DNA of 64,000 bases from Roseiarcus sp963717215. Its GTDB lineage: Bacteria > Pseudomonadota > Alphaproteobacteria > Rhizobiales > Beijerinckiaceae. This document shows positions 7,548-16,964 of this stretch, one piece after another (within the stretch, counting starts at the first letter, position 1; every line of letters starts with the position of its first letter). Below the pieces are notes generated by a model that was not told the DNA's origin, did no database searches, and saw only the letters and a program-made list of their open reading frames with translations. Location: NCBI GenBank assembly GCA_963717215.1, contig CAVQVS010000003.1, positions 217,434 to 281,433 of the forward strand. The letters run 5' to 3'. The position numbers were made by a program, and so were the translations under genes.

Positions 7548-10500
7548 TCAGGTGAACAGCTCAATACCGAGCGCCTGCAGAACATGGCCGATCTTGTTCG
7601 CGAATGTATAGTCGCGACCACCTGCGAACAATAGGCCGACAGGGGCTCGGGTTCCGTCCCAGGTCCAGATAAGCGATCCCGAATCGCCACCATCCGAAAA
7701 GGGGCGCCCGGGGCCCCGGTGATCGTAATCTGGTCGCTGAAGTTCGCGACCCTTCCGTTGCCGTAGGACACGCTGATCGACGCATTGACGTCGACAATGC
7801 CGCCGGTGGTCATTTGGGTTGTGCGCCCCGACTTTCCGACCTGCATGTCGTGGACCGCGTCAAGTGGTTGGGCGCCCGTACTGAAATAAGACCAGGAGCC
7901 ATCTGCAGAACGAATGAAGTCTTTTCTCACCCGGTCGGGCCAGCACCAGGCAGTTGCGCAATCGACATAGTTCGGCTGGCCGGCGAAATTGAGCGGCACC
8001 CATTGTTCAAGCACGCCGATCTGGTTCGCCGGTGATGGGGTGACATTTGGCAACATATCCAGCGGGCCGGGTTGATGGATCGCGTCTCCCGTCTGGCAGT
8101 CGTTGCAATTTGCCAGGATATGATTGTTGCTCAGCACGAGCAGGCGCCTCTGCCGATCGGGAGACAACCCGCGCGCCAAAACTCCCTGGGTGCCGGCGGT
8201 GATCTTGAAATGCCCGATTGAAATCCCGCATGGCGACGGTCGAACACTTTGCATCGGCGACAGCGCGGAGATCGGTCCCGTGTAGTGAACGTTGACGGGC
8301 GTGGAGTCCGGCGCCAGATCCGTCATCCCGTAGTCGTCGACCAAGGCGCGTTTCACCGTATCCATACTCAACGCCTGGGCCACATAGACGTTGAGGACCG
8401 GAGCGCCGGGGCCGTCGGGGCCCACCGATTCGAAATCGCGATGCGCGGCTCCGATGCCGACGCCAACAATCGTGTCCTGGACGCTCGGCGGGCCGGCAGC
8501 TTCCGCCGCGAATGCGCTCGCACTCCGGCGCGCGAACAGGCGGCTTTCTAGATTTTTGTGCAACTCCAGAAGATTAGGGCGGATCGGCGTTCGGCGACCG
8601 GGAGCGGTCGCAGCATAGGCGTCTGGCGGCGGCGACTGGGCAGGGGCGCCGGCTTGGACGCCGGGTGGATCGAATCCCTCATTCGGGGCGCCGGCGACGT
8701 CTGGCGCTCCGGCCGAAAGGCCAGGCGGAGTTGCGTCGCCGGGCCGATTGGCGGCGCCGGTGTCGGCGATATCCGGCGGCTCAAAGTCTTGGTCGTTTGG
8801 CGGCGCGGGCTCCTGATCAGTTGGCTCTGGAGCTGCCGGTTGCTGCGCTGCCGCCTGCCGCGGAAGGAACGTCTTGGCGGCTGCGAGCGCGTTGTTCCAG
8901 CGGTTCACAAGGCCCCTCCAGAAGGGGCTGGATTCGTCGCGCCGAAGCCGCTCGTAAGCTTCGCGAGACTGGCGCAGATCGTCGAGGAGGTCGAGCGGGC
9001 TAGCCTCGGCCCGGGCGACGGCCGCCAGGGTATGCGACCCGATCGCCTCGTCGGTGTCGACCCCGACCGCCTTTTGCAGGATCCAGGCGGCCCCCCTCGC
9101 GCCTCGATTGAAGACACAGTCCCGGAGATAGAATTCGACCGCAGCGTTTGACGTCCAGTTCGCGGCGATGTCGGTATTTTCGGCGATGTAGGCCGCCGCG
9201 CGCCGCATGGCCTCGTCCTGCTGGCCGCTTCGGATCAGCGCGACCAGTTCGTCGCAAACGGTCTTGTTGTAGCGCTCGTTGATGCCGGCCACCTCGTAGC
9301 GCCCGCCCCCGTCAGCGGGCGGCAGATCGTGAACCATCAGGCGACCCTGGCTGTCCGTTTGCGCCTCGTAGCCGATGATGATCTTCGCCATCGCGAGACG
9401 CTGCGACGGCGTCGCGGCGGCGGCGATCGCCTCTGCCGCCTGGGCGGCCAAGTCGACCTTGAGGTCCTGGACAACGCAGATGAAAGGATTGGCGGCATGC
9501 TGACGGACCAGTCCCGTTGCGTCGAGGTCGACGCGGGTCGCGCGAATCGAGTCGCTCTCGTTGCCGCCGACGGTCATCGCGTAGCGGCCGATCCGGTCCT
9601 CGCCGACCTCGATCACGATGGCGCTATGCGAGGGATAGTCGGAGTGGATCCTCGCTTCCGAATAGGTCACGGTTCCGCCGGAGCGGTTCCGGTGAATGAG
9701 GTCGCCGGGACGGGGCGCGTAGCTGTCGACCGGGCGGGCGCGGAAGACGCCGATATGCTGGTCCGCGTTGGCGATGGCGGCGCGCACGAAAACCGCGTGC
9801 GCGGCGCTGAAGGTGAATTCCTGCCGCGTGGCGCCGGCCGTCTTGATACACCAGGAAATGAAGGTCGCGGACCACGCGAATTTCGCGATGTCCTCCGGCG
9901 GCGCGATGCCAATGCCGCGGCAATAGGCGTCGATGCGCGACCGCAGGGGTTCGTTGGACTCGGTGATCGTGTGGTAGCCGTCGTATTCGCCGTTTGCGAC
10001 GGCGATGAGCCTGGTCACGTAGTCGGTCAGGCTGGGCGCCGCGGCTGCGGACGCTTCGTCCGCGTCGGCCATTTCGGGCAGGGCAGGCTCGGCCTCCGGC
10101 GCGGCCGCTACGGCCACGCCGGTCATCACCTGAGCGACCTCGTCAGCGGTATAGCCCGGGTCCCAGTGGCTGTTATTGGGGACGTGGCAGTGGCCGTAAT
10201 GGCCACCCTTCGTCTGCCAATTCGTCGCGTCCCGGTTAAAGACCACGTTCGGCCTCTGACCGTCGACCGGCGGATAGGGAAAACCGTTAGGCCAGACCGC
10301 AGGAATGCCGTGCCGCTGCTCCAGCCAGCGGCAGAGCGCCGCCATTGTCCTTAGCGCGATGCGGCTCTTGGCCCGGCCCGCAAAGCCGACGAGTTCGATC
10401 TGAACGGCGTGGCTGCGGTTCGTCTCGATCGTGCCGCTGCGGTGTTCAAGCGCGGTGACCGCCGAATTGGTGTCAACGTGCTGATAGACGACATCCTCTT

Positions 10501-10660
10501 CGACGGTAAAGTGCGGATAGTTTCGCGTCTGTTTGTAGGTTGCTATCGCCCCAGACGCAGAACCCCCCTCGGTCGTATGATGGATGACCTTAAAGGGCCC
10601 CTGTGCGTACGGCCCAATGCCTGGCAACGGCGACCAGATCGCCAGCGGATAACGTGCCAA
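7548..10660 (-). CDS. Multidomain N-acetylmuramoyl-L-alanine amidase / DUF2272 / GH108-like lysozyme / trypsin-like peptidase fusion, frameshifted near the catalytic Ser
   Basis: A TTG start at 10660 is supported by AAGGGGAGG six bases upstream. Residues 1-180 form an AmpD-type amidase with zinc-ligand candidates in IHHTTEG and GHYGHCH. Residues about 200-410 resemble DUF2272 (WSATFISWCIK). Residues about 425-615 resemble GH108/peptidoglycan-binding-3 lysozymes (VFNRGARGAAWILQKAVGVD, RGLVNRWNNAL). A Pro/Ala linker runs to about 700. A trypsin-like peptidase then follows (LLVLSNNHILANCND, with the His; KSGRTTQMTTGGI). As written, the frame departs at about 7697, exactly where GGDSGSLIW would supply the nucleophile Ser. 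Shifting by one base in the GC homopolymers there restores GDSGS and a natural stop at 7548. The operon partners are three small proteins. No signal peptide is visible. Confidence 0.75.
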
Positions 10661-10852
10661 TACCGCCTCCCCTTAAAAATTAAATATTGGGTAAAAAAAC
10701 AAATAATCTCTAAGTGGAACAAGATATTCTATCTTTGTCAACCGGGTCATGCATTTATGTGCGGTCGCCGATCCCGCTCGCGGAGGCATCGCTTCCCCGA
10801 CCTCGGAGTTTTCGCGACAATTGCGGGTCGGGTCTGGGTCGAACTCGGGCGC

Positions 10853-11170
10853 TCAGGCGTGGCCCTCGACCTGAACTGCGCGGAAATCGGCAGGTCGATG
10901 CGGCTTCGTAGCGAGCGCAAGCGAGGTCTGCAGCGCTTCGAGGTCGGCTGCGGCGCCCGGCTCCCAGCCGCAGGGGCATGAATTGTCGCCGCGATGCGCG
11001 GCGGCCACTTCCGTGTAGAGCAGGCCGACCGCCGTGGCCGCGAGGCTGAGCGCCGCCATGGGCGGCAGGCGCGTCGATTGCATGATTCCACAAAAGGCCA
11101 TTCGGACCGATCTTTTCATCTGGTCCAGCGCTGCGATCGTCTCTTCATCATTGAAGGCCGCCATCTGCAT
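10853..11170 (-). CDS. Conserved small protein of unknown function
   Basis: 105 residues from MQMAAFNDEET, chosen because GAGAGAT precedes it; a frame extending to 11365 has no supporting site. The middle has a hydrophobic stretch (MAALSLAATAVGLLYTEVAA) that could be a single membrane segment. The C-terminal half has the recognisable pattern NSCPCGWEPGAAADLEAL, found in uncharacterised alphaproteobacterial proteins. It lies head-to-tail upstream of the large peptidoglycan-hydrolase gene, about 190 bp away, and may or may not be co-transcribed. No function can be assigned. Confidence 0.5.
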   Translation of the reverse strand: MQMAAFNDEETIAALDQMKRSVRMAFCGIMQSTRLPPMAALSLAATAVGLLYTEVAAAHRGDNSCPCGWEPGAAADLEALQTSLALATKPHRPADFRAVQVEGHA

Positions 11171-11504
11171 GATGAATATCTCTCGGCTCGCGCCGGCATG
11201 GCGCCGACTGTGAGCCAGAGGTAGACAAGCGCCAATCGGGCCGCAAGCGTTTGCGATCATTTCGCAATTAGAACAATTGCAAACGGGGCGCGGTTCACTC
11301 GAGAGCAGCGATCCGACGCGGGCGACATAGCGCAATTCGGTGGTAGGATGATGAGCCGAAGTCATCGTCGAGAGACGCCCGTCTCTCGACGGGCTATGAC
11401 GACGCGGCGATCCAGAGTCGTGGGCGCCCTGCGTTCCCTGGATGGTTTCGCCTCGATCGCAACGACGATGTTAAGACTTCAGGGGCGGGAACGGAGGGCG
11501 TCCC
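11171..11504. other. Divergent intergenic region
   Basis: 334 bp between the small minus-strand gene and the acyl-CoA dehydrogenase. I see no gene. The only clear signal is the GGAGGGCG ribosome site before 11505. A 13-bp inverted pair, AGAGACGCCCGTC then CTCTCGACGGG, suggests local structure near 11370-11392, without a T-run. Confidence 0.4.
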
Positions 11505-12662
11505 ATGTTGTTCACGGCCGAGCACGAGGAGCCGCGTAGAACTTTACAGAAGTTCATCGCCGCCGAGATCAACCCGCATGTCGACGAATGGGAGGCGGCT
11601 GGCCAGTTTCCGGCGCACGACGTGTTCAAGAAGCTCGGCGATCTCGGCTTCCTCGGATTGAACAAGCCCGCCGAGTTCGGCGGCGCCGGTCTCGACTATT
11701 CCTACGCATTGATGATGGCGGAGGAACTCGGCGGCGTGCACAGCGGCTCGGTGCCGGCGGCGATCGGCGTCCACACGGATATGGCGACGCCTGCGCTCGC
11801 CAGATTTGGCTCGGACGCGTTGCGTCGAGAGTTTCTCGCGCCCGCGATCTCGGGCGACGTGGTTGCGTGCGTCGGCGTATCCGAACCCGGCGCCGGCTCG
11901 GACGTCGCCGAGATCAAAACGAGCGCGCGATCGGACGGCGACGATTACGTGATCGACGGCGGCAAGATGTGGATCACCAATGGCGCACAGGCGGACTGGA
12001 TGTGCCTGCTCGCCAACACCGGCGATGGTCCCAAACATCGCAACAAATCGCTGATCTGCGTGCCGATGAAAGCGAAGGGGGTCACGGTTGCACGCAAGCT
12101 CGACAAGCTCGGCATGCGCGCCTCCGACACCGCGCAGATTTTTTTCGAGGGTGTGCGGGTTCCGAAGCGCAACCGCATCGGCGACGAGGGCAAGGGCTTT
12201 GTCTACCAGATGATGCAGTTCCAGGAAGAGCGGCTGTGGGCGGCGGCGGCTTGCCTCAAGGCGCACGAGCAGACGATCGCCGAGACGATCGCGTATGCGC
12301 GTGAGCGCAAGGCGTTCGGGCGCAGCATCCTCGACAACCAGACGGTGCATTTCAAGCTGGCCGAATTGCAGACGGAAATCGAGCTCCTGCGCTCGCTGGT
12401 CTACCGCGCCGCTGAAGCGATGATCGAAGGCGCCGACGTGACGCAGTTCGCCACGATGGCGAAGCTCAAGGCCGGTCAATTGGGACGCGAATTGCCGAGC
12501 GCGTGCCTGCAATATTGGGGCGGCATGGGCTACATGAACGAGACGCCGGTCAGCCGCGCCTTCCGCGACGGCCGTCTCGCTGCAATCGCCGGCGGCGCCG
12601 AGGAAGTGATGCTGACGATCCTGTGCAAAGGCATGGGCACCTTGCCAGGCATGGGGCAGTAG
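11505..12662 (+). CDS. Acyl-CoA dehydrogenase, citronellyl-CoA dehydrogenase (AtuD)-like
   Basis: A 385-residue flavoprotein that should introduce a 2,3 double bond into an acyl-CoA. The N-terminal helical domain has FPAHDVFKKLGDLGFLG and FGGAGLDYSY. The middle FAD-binding signature is CVGVSEPGAGSDVAEIKT with KMWITNGAQADWM. The C-terminal domain has RERKAFGRSILDNQ and ends GGAEEVMLTILCKGMG, which carries the catalytic-base region. From memory the whole is closest to AtuD of acyclic terpene degradation, yet no atu neighbours are present, so a broader medium or branched-chain role is equally possible. Start supported by GGAGGG seven bases upstream. A partial copy of its 3' end recurs 650 bp downstream. 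Confidence 0.85.
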   Translation: MLFTAEHEEPRRTLQKFIAAEINPHVDEWEAAGQFPAHDVFKKLGDLGFLGLNKPAEFGGAGLDYSYALMMAEELGGVHSGSVPAAIGVHTDMATPALARFGSDALRREFLAPAISGDVVACVGVSEPGAGSDVAEIKTSARSDGDDYVIDGGKMWITNGAQADWMCLLANTGDGPKHRNKSLICVPMKAKGVTVARKLDKLGMRASDTAQIFFEGVRVPKRNRIGDEGKGFVYQMMQFQEERLWAAAACLKAHEQTIAETIAYARERKAFGRSILDNQTVHFKLAELQTEIELLRSLVYRAAEAMIEGADVTQFATMAKLKAGQLGRELPSACLQYWGGMGYMNETPVSRAFRDGRLAAIAGGAEEVMLTILCKGMGTLPGMGQ

Positions 12663-12781
12663 AGCCGGGCTTTGCGCCGCGCGTGAAATTGCGGCAAGAG
12701 GAGCCGTCAATCTCGCAGCCTGCGTCGCTGTTTCATGAGCGCCGCTCGTTCGATGGGGTTGGAAGACAGCCAGGAGAAGCA

Positions 12782-13240
12782 ATGAAACTCTCGATCGTCC
12801 TTGCCGCGGGCGCCGTCGTTTTGTCGCTCGCCCCGCAAGCGGCCGTGTCGGGTCCGGCCGAATACCATCGCGGCTATCGGGATTGTCTCTCCGGCCGATA
12901 TGACGAGGATGAAGACAGCCGCTCCTACCGTGCGGGATGCCGGGACGCGCGAGATGAGCGCGGGGACGACGAACGGCCTCGCCATTGGCGACCGGATCGA
13001 GGCCCGCCCGGTCCTCCACCGTTCCCACAGGGCGGACTTCCCGACCTCCGCGGCACGGACCCCGTCAGGGCCCTGCAAGTGCTGGCCTCTCTCGGCTACA
13101 GGAATGTCGGGACCTTGGTCGCAGGCGGGGCGATCGCTGGAATTTACTTCAACCCTCAAACGCGGGAATGCGTCCAGGTCACCAACGTGAACGGGCGGAT
13201 CGTCGATGCGCATCCAAGCAGGGATGCGCGGTGTCGCTGA
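12782..13240 (+). CDS. Small exported protein, Arg/Asp-rich
   Basis: 152 residues. A signal peptide is plausible (MKLSIVLAAGAVVLSLAPQA, cleavage near VSG). The mature part has two YR-C repeats (EYHRGYRDCLSGRYDED and SYRAGCRDARDER), a Pro-rich hinge (GPPGPPPFPQG), and a C-terminal half with a small hydrophobic core (VRALQVLASLGYRNVGTLVAG) and one more Cys pair (TRECVQ, DARCR). It is probably periplasmic. No family is assigned. A GGAGAAGCA ribosome site precedes the ATG. It is the next gene after the acyl-CoA dehydrogenase, 120 bp on. Confidence 0.65.
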   Translation: MKLSIVLAAGAVVLSLAPQAAVSGPAEYHRGYRDCLSGRYDEDEDSRSYRAGCRDARDERGDDERPRHWRPDRGPPGPPPFPQGGLPDLRGTDPVRALQVLASLGYRNVGTLVAGGAIAGIYFNPQTRECVQVTNVNGRIVDAHPSRDARCR

Positions 13241-13308
13241 ACTCTCAACGCTTAAGAGCGAGGGGCTAGCCGCTGATTTCTGCAGCACGACTTCCTGATG
13301 TCGTTCAC

Positions 13309-13392
13309 AGCTGCGCCGAAGAATTGATGCTGACACTTCTGTGCAAGGGCATGGGGACCCTGTCGAGCATGGGGCAGTCGCGTTTCGAATGA
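13309..13392 (+). pseudogene. 3' remnant of a second acyl-CoA dehydrogenase
   Basis: The plus-strand frame reads EELMLTLLCKGMGTLSSMGQ then SRFE and stop. The intact gene at 11505-12662 ends EEVMLTILCKGMGTLPGMGQ and stop. The bases match closely too, and no upstream part of the gene remains. Its TGA overlaps the ATG of the DUF998 gene (ATGA at 13389), so the lost gene was probably translationally coupled to it. Either a tandem duplication decayed, or recombination between copies left the scar. Confidence 0.75.
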
Positions 13393-14006
13393 CCTCGAGG
13401 CGGTGGGGCGGGGCGCTCTGGGTTGGGTGCGTGCAATTCTTCGTGGCCGAGGCGGTCGCCGCCGACGGCTTTGTCGGCTCGTATACGTATCGCGGCCACT
13501 TCATCAGCGATCTTGGCGCTTTGGGCTGTGGCGCAGGCTGCTCGCCGCGGCATGGGTTGATGAATGCATCTTTCGTGCTTCAGGGCGTGCTGATCTTCGC
13601 CGGCGGGGTCGTGCTCTGGCCGCTCTTTCCGCGCGGGGCGCTCTCTCGGTTTGCGCTCGGACTCGTCGCGGCGTCCGGCCTTGGCGTCGCGATCGTCGGG
13701 TTGGCGCCTGAGGACGCCATGCCGGGCTTGCACTATTTCGGGGCCGCGGAAAACCTCCTGTTCTGCAATGGGGGCGCGGCTCTGCTCGGCTTGGCGTTGT
13801 TGCGGGAGGGGTCGGCGCCGCGAACGGTCGGGCTCCTGTCGCTAGCCTTCGGCCTGATCGGTCTTACGGGGCTCGCGGGCTTGGCGGTCGGCTATGATTT
13901 CGGACTGGGCTTAGGCGGCGTCGAGCGCATCGCCGCCTATCCGTTTCCGGTATGGATCGCCGGGATGGGCGCCTGGCTGATGTGCGGCGGCGAAAGTCGG
14001 CTGTGA
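13389..14006 (+). CDS. DUF998-type integral membrane protein
   Basis: 205 residues from MTSRRWGGALWVG. About six membrane segments are visible: an N-terminal segment, FVLQGVLIFAGGVVLWPLF, FALGLVAASGLGVAIVGLAP, a segment at NLLFCNGGAALLGLALL, LSLAFGLIGLTGLAGLAVG, and a last one near PVWIAGMGAWLMC. The pattern YTYRGHFISDLGALGCG after the first segment, then SPRHGLMNASF, is the DUF998 signature (DLG, then PxxxxMN). Function is unknown in the family. The ATG overlaps the stop codon of the dehydrogenase remnant, which fixes this start. The gene is convergent with the next one. Confidence 0.7.
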   Translation: MTSRRWGGALWVGCVQFFVAEAVAADGFVGSYTYRGHFISDLGALGCGAGCSPRHGLMNASFVLQGVLIFAGGVVLWPLFPRGALSRFALGLVAASGLGVAIVGLAPEDAMPGLHYFGAAENLLFCNGGAALLGLALLREGSAPRTVGLLSLAFGLIGLTGLAGLAVGYDFGLGLGGVERIAAYPFPVWIAGMGAWLMCGGESRL

Positions 14007-14019
14007 TCGTCGCGAACTC

Positions 14020-14331
14020 TTACGCTCCGTCGCGGCGTTTCAGCTCCGCCTCCACCCGGTCCAGCGCGTCGCGCAAGGCCTGCGCCTTGCCCACCGTGCC
14101 CGAATTGTCCTTCGCCGACGTCGCCCCGCGCGGCTCGGCCTTGCCGCGCATCTCGCGCGCCTGGCGGGTTCCGATCGCCTTGGCGCGATCATGCGCCTCC
14201 CGCAGGCGACGGGCGACGGCCTTGAGATCGTCGACAGACCGGCGCTCGATTTCGGGCGGCCGCGTCGCGGCGACGAGTTCGTTTTCTGCGGCGGTCAGGA
14301 GCCGAGCCTCGAGTTTCACCGCATCATTCAT
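14020..14331 (-). CDS. Small charged coiled-coil-like protein
   Basis: 103 residues from MNDAVKLEARLLTAAENEL. The composition is Ala/Arg/Glu-rich with long predicted helices (VDDLKAVARRLREAHDRAKA; AQALRDALDRVEAELKRRDG) and a polar hinge containing SAKDNSGTVG. No domain is recognised and no membrane segment is present. It overlaps nothing and lies divergently from the RNA methyltransferase (186 bp). Confidence 0.5.
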   Translation of the reverse strand: MNDAVKLEARLLTAAENELVAATRPPEIERRSVDDLKAVARRLREAHDRAKAIGTRQAREMRGKAEPRGATSAKDNSGTVGKAQALRDALDRVEAELKRRDGA

Positions 14332-14516
14332 GAAAAGCTCCTGAGCCGTCTCGCGCACTCGGCCTGCTGACCTCGGCGGGAGCGCAAAATCCAGTCTAGT
14401 CCGCCCCGAAGCCAAGCTCCACCGTCTTGCGCGACATTGCTCGCGAGGCGAGCTATAGGATCGCGCTCACCGGGGGTATGAACCGGGACTGCACATCCCC
14501 AAAGGCTTCCCTCCCC

Positions 14517-15809
14517 ATGATCCCCGCCGCCCGCGCCGCCGCCGCGATCGAAGTTCTGACGGATATCGAATCCCGTCGCCGACCAGCGTCCGACGCGATG
14601 AAAGATTGGGGCTTGTCGCACCGCTTCGCCGGCTCGGGCGACCGCGCGGCGATCTCCGGCCTCGTGTACGATGCGCTGCGTAAGAAAAGCTCGTCCGCGT
14701 GGATCATGGGTGAGGCCAGCCCGCGCGCGGAAATGCTGGGCGCGCTGAGACAGACGCACGACCTCGACGCCGAGGCGATCGCCGCTTTGTTCTCCGGCGA
14801 AGGCCATGCGCCGGGAAAGCTCACCGAAGCCGAACGCGAGCGGCTCACCGCCGCCGACCTGACAGGCGCGCCCGCGCACGTTGTCGGCGATTTCCCCGAA
14901 TGGCTTGGCTCCCAGCTCGAAGCGAGCTTCGGCGGCGCTGCTGCGGAGGAGGGCAGGGCGCTTGCGGAGCGCGCGCCCGTGGATCTGCGCGTGAACACCC
15001 TCAAGACCAATCGCGACAAGGCGCTGCGCGCGCTCGCCCATCTCAGCCCCGAGCCGACGCCGCTCTCGCCCGTGGGCCTGCGCATCGCCATGCGCCCGGA
15101 TGGGCGCGCGCCGCCGCTGGCCTCCGACCCGGCCTATGTCAAGGGCCAGGTCGAGTTGCAGGACGAGGGCTCGCAGCTCGCCGCACTCCTCGCGGAAGCG
15201 AAACCCGGGATGCAGGTCCTCGACCTTTGCGCGGGCGCGGGCGGCAAGACGCTGGCGCTCGCCGCCGCGATGGATAACCAGGGCCAGATTTATGCGGCCG
15301 ACCCCGACTCGCATCGCCTGGCGCCGATCTTCGCCAGGCTCGCGCGCTCAGGCGCGCGCAATGTTCAGGTGCGCGCGCCGAGAGGGCAAACGGACGTGCT
15401 CGCCGACCTCGAAGGGCGCTGCGATCTCGTGCTGATCGACGCGCCCTGCACGGGCTCCGGGGCCTGGCGGCGCAATCCCGACGCCAAATGGCGCATGCGC
15501 CCCGGCGCGCTCGAGCAGCGCATCAAGGATCAGGACGAGACGCTCGAAAGCGCGTTGCGTTTCGTCAAACAGGGCGGACGCATCGTCTACATCACCTGCT
15601 CAATCCTCAAGGCCGAGAACGAGGATCGAATCGCCGCCTTCCTCGAGCGCCACGACGACCTTCTGCCGATCGACGCGAAGGCGCAGGCGAATGCGGCCCG
15701 CCTGCCGGCGCTCGCCGAGCATCGCTCGGCCCTTGGCTCCGGCTTTCGTCTCAGCCCGAGAGCGACCGGCACGGACGGGTTTTATATCGCGACCTTGACC
15801 CGGAGGTGA
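14517..15809 (+). CDS. RsmB/NOP-family SAM-dependent RNA m5C methyltransferase
   Basis: 430 residues starting at MIPAARAAAAIEVL; the frame extending to 14427 lacks a ribosome site. The N-terminal part is an NusB-like helical domain. The methyltransferase domain has motif I LDLCAGAGGKTLALAAAM, then the two cysteines expected of the RsmB type: DAPCTGSGAWRRNPDAKW (motif IV) and YITCSILKAENEDRI (motif VI, nucleophile). The C terminus reads GTDGFYIATLTRR, as usual. It should methylate a cytosine of 16S rRNA or another RNA in the cytoplasm; the exact position is not assignable. It stands alone. The 175 bp after its stop hold no gene. Confidence 0.88.
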   Translation: MIPAARAAAAIEVLTDIESRRRPASDAMKDWGLSHRFAGSGDRAAISGLVYDALRKKSSSAWIMGEASPRAEMLGALRQTHDLDAEAIAALFSGEGHAPGKLTEAERERLTAADLTGAPAHVVGDFPEWLGSQLEASFGGAAAEEGRALAERAPVDLRVNTLKTNRDKALRALAHLSPEPTPLSPVGLRIAMRPDGRAPPLASDPAYVKGQVELQDEGSQLAALLAEAKPGMQVLDLCAGAGGKTLALAAAMDNQGQIYAADPDSHRLAPIFARLARSGARNVQVRAPRGQTDVLADLEGRCDLVLIDAPCTGSGAWRRNPDAKWRMRPGALEQRIKDQDETLESALRFVKQGGRIVYITCSILKAENEDRIAAFLERHDDLLPIDAKAQANAARLPALAEHRSALGSGFRLSPRATGTDGFYIATLTRR

Positions 15810-15984
15810 GCGCGCACGCGGCGGAGTCCGCAATGTCCGAACCGGAACGCCGCGCCTTGAAATGGCTTCAAAGCCAGCCGTCTTGCCATTCCCGCACAAG
15901 GCCCAATGCGCTAGTAGCGCTCGTTCTCCAATGGCGAGATGAACCCCAGACGGGTGGGCCCAAACGGAGGCAACCGCCGAGAGC

Positions 15985-16959
15985 TCAGACTACCTGATCG
16001 GGTTCGAGCGGGCAGACCGTATGCGGATCGGTTTCGACCTGGAACGTCGCGTGGCCGATCGCAAAGCGCTCTTTCAACCTTGCGCAAAGATCAACCAGGA
16101 ATGAATCGCCAGGATGGCCGCCCGGCATAACCAAATGTGCGGTGAGCGCGGTCTCCGTGGTGCTCATCGACCAAATGTGGAGGTCGTGAATTTCCTGCAC
16201 TCCGGTCGCTTCGCAAAGGAATGCGCCAACCTCTTGCGATTCCAGGCCGGCGGGAACGGCATTCAGCGACATGGTCACGCTGTCGCGTAAGAGGCTCCAG
16301 GTTCCCCAGACAATGATGGCGTTGATGATCAGGCTCACGGCCGGGTCCAGCCAGAGCCAGCCGGTGAGCAAGATCACCAGACCGGCTATTACGACGCCCA
16401 CGGACACAAGGGCGTCGGCCGCCATGTGCATAAATGCGCCACGGATGTTGAGATCGCCCTTGCGGCCCGAAGCAAACAGCCATGCGCAGACGCCATTGAT
16501 CAGGATACCCGCCCCAGCCACGATCATCACCGTCTTTCCCGCGACAGGCTGCGGGTTCCAAAATCGTCCAATGGCTTCCCAGCTCAGTCCGCCGATGACG
16601 ACCAGCAGGAAGGCGGCATTGAAGAGCGCGGCCAGTATTGACGTGCCGCCGAGGCCGTAAGTGAAGCGATGCGTCGGCGCGCGCCTGGAGAGCACGGCGG
16701 CCGTCCAGGCGACGCCAAGGCCGAGGACGTCACTCATGTTGTGGCCGGCGTCGGCTAGCAGCGCGACAGAATTGCTGAGCAGGCCGTAAACCACTTCCAG
16801 AGCTACGAACCCGGCGTTGAGGGCGATTCCGATGGCGAACGCCCTGCCGAAACTGGCGGGTGCGTGGACGTGGCCGTGCCCTCCGTGATCGTGTTCGTCG
16901 TGATCGTGTCCCGCGTGATTGTGGTCGGGGCCTTCGGGATGGTCGTGCGGGTGCGCCAT
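15985..16959 (-). CDS. czcD: Cation diffusion facilitator, CzcD-like metal efflux transporter
   Basis: 324 residues. A His/Asp-rich cytoplasmic N terminus (HDHPEGPDHNHAGHDHDEHD) is followed by six membrane segments. HNMSDVLG gives the conserved metal-site motif in the second, and HMAADALVSVGV gives its partner in the fifth. The C-terminal cytoplasmic domain (LHIWSMSTTETALTAHLV) is a normal CDF dimer domain. It exports Zn, Co or Cd against protons. It lies 5 bp downstream of the broken cation-transporter gene in the same operon, which is driven by the MerR-type promoter at 17740-17770. Confidence 0.92.
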   Translation of the reverse strand: MAHPHDHPEGPDHNHAGHDHDEHDHGGHGHVHAPASFGRAFAIGIALNAGFVALEVVYGLLSNSVALLADAGHNMSDVLGLGVAWTAAVLSRRAPTHRFTYGLGGTSILAALFNAAFLLVVIGGLSWEAIGRFWNPQPVAGKTVMIVAGAGILINGVCAWLFASGRKGDLNIRGAFMHMAADALVSVGVVIAGLVILLTGWLWLDPAVSLIINAIIVWGTWSLLRDSVTMSLNAVPAGLESQEVGAFLCEATGVQEIHDLHIWSMSTTETALTAHLVMPGGHPGDSFLVDLCARLKERFAIGHATFQVETDPHTVCPLEPDQVV

Positions 16960-16964
16960 GAAGT

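Noticed and set aside
11544..13028. Long open frame antisense to the acyl-CoA dehydrogenase
   Set aside because: Spans a coding gene and an intergenic region in the opposite strand without a start signal or recognisable domain.
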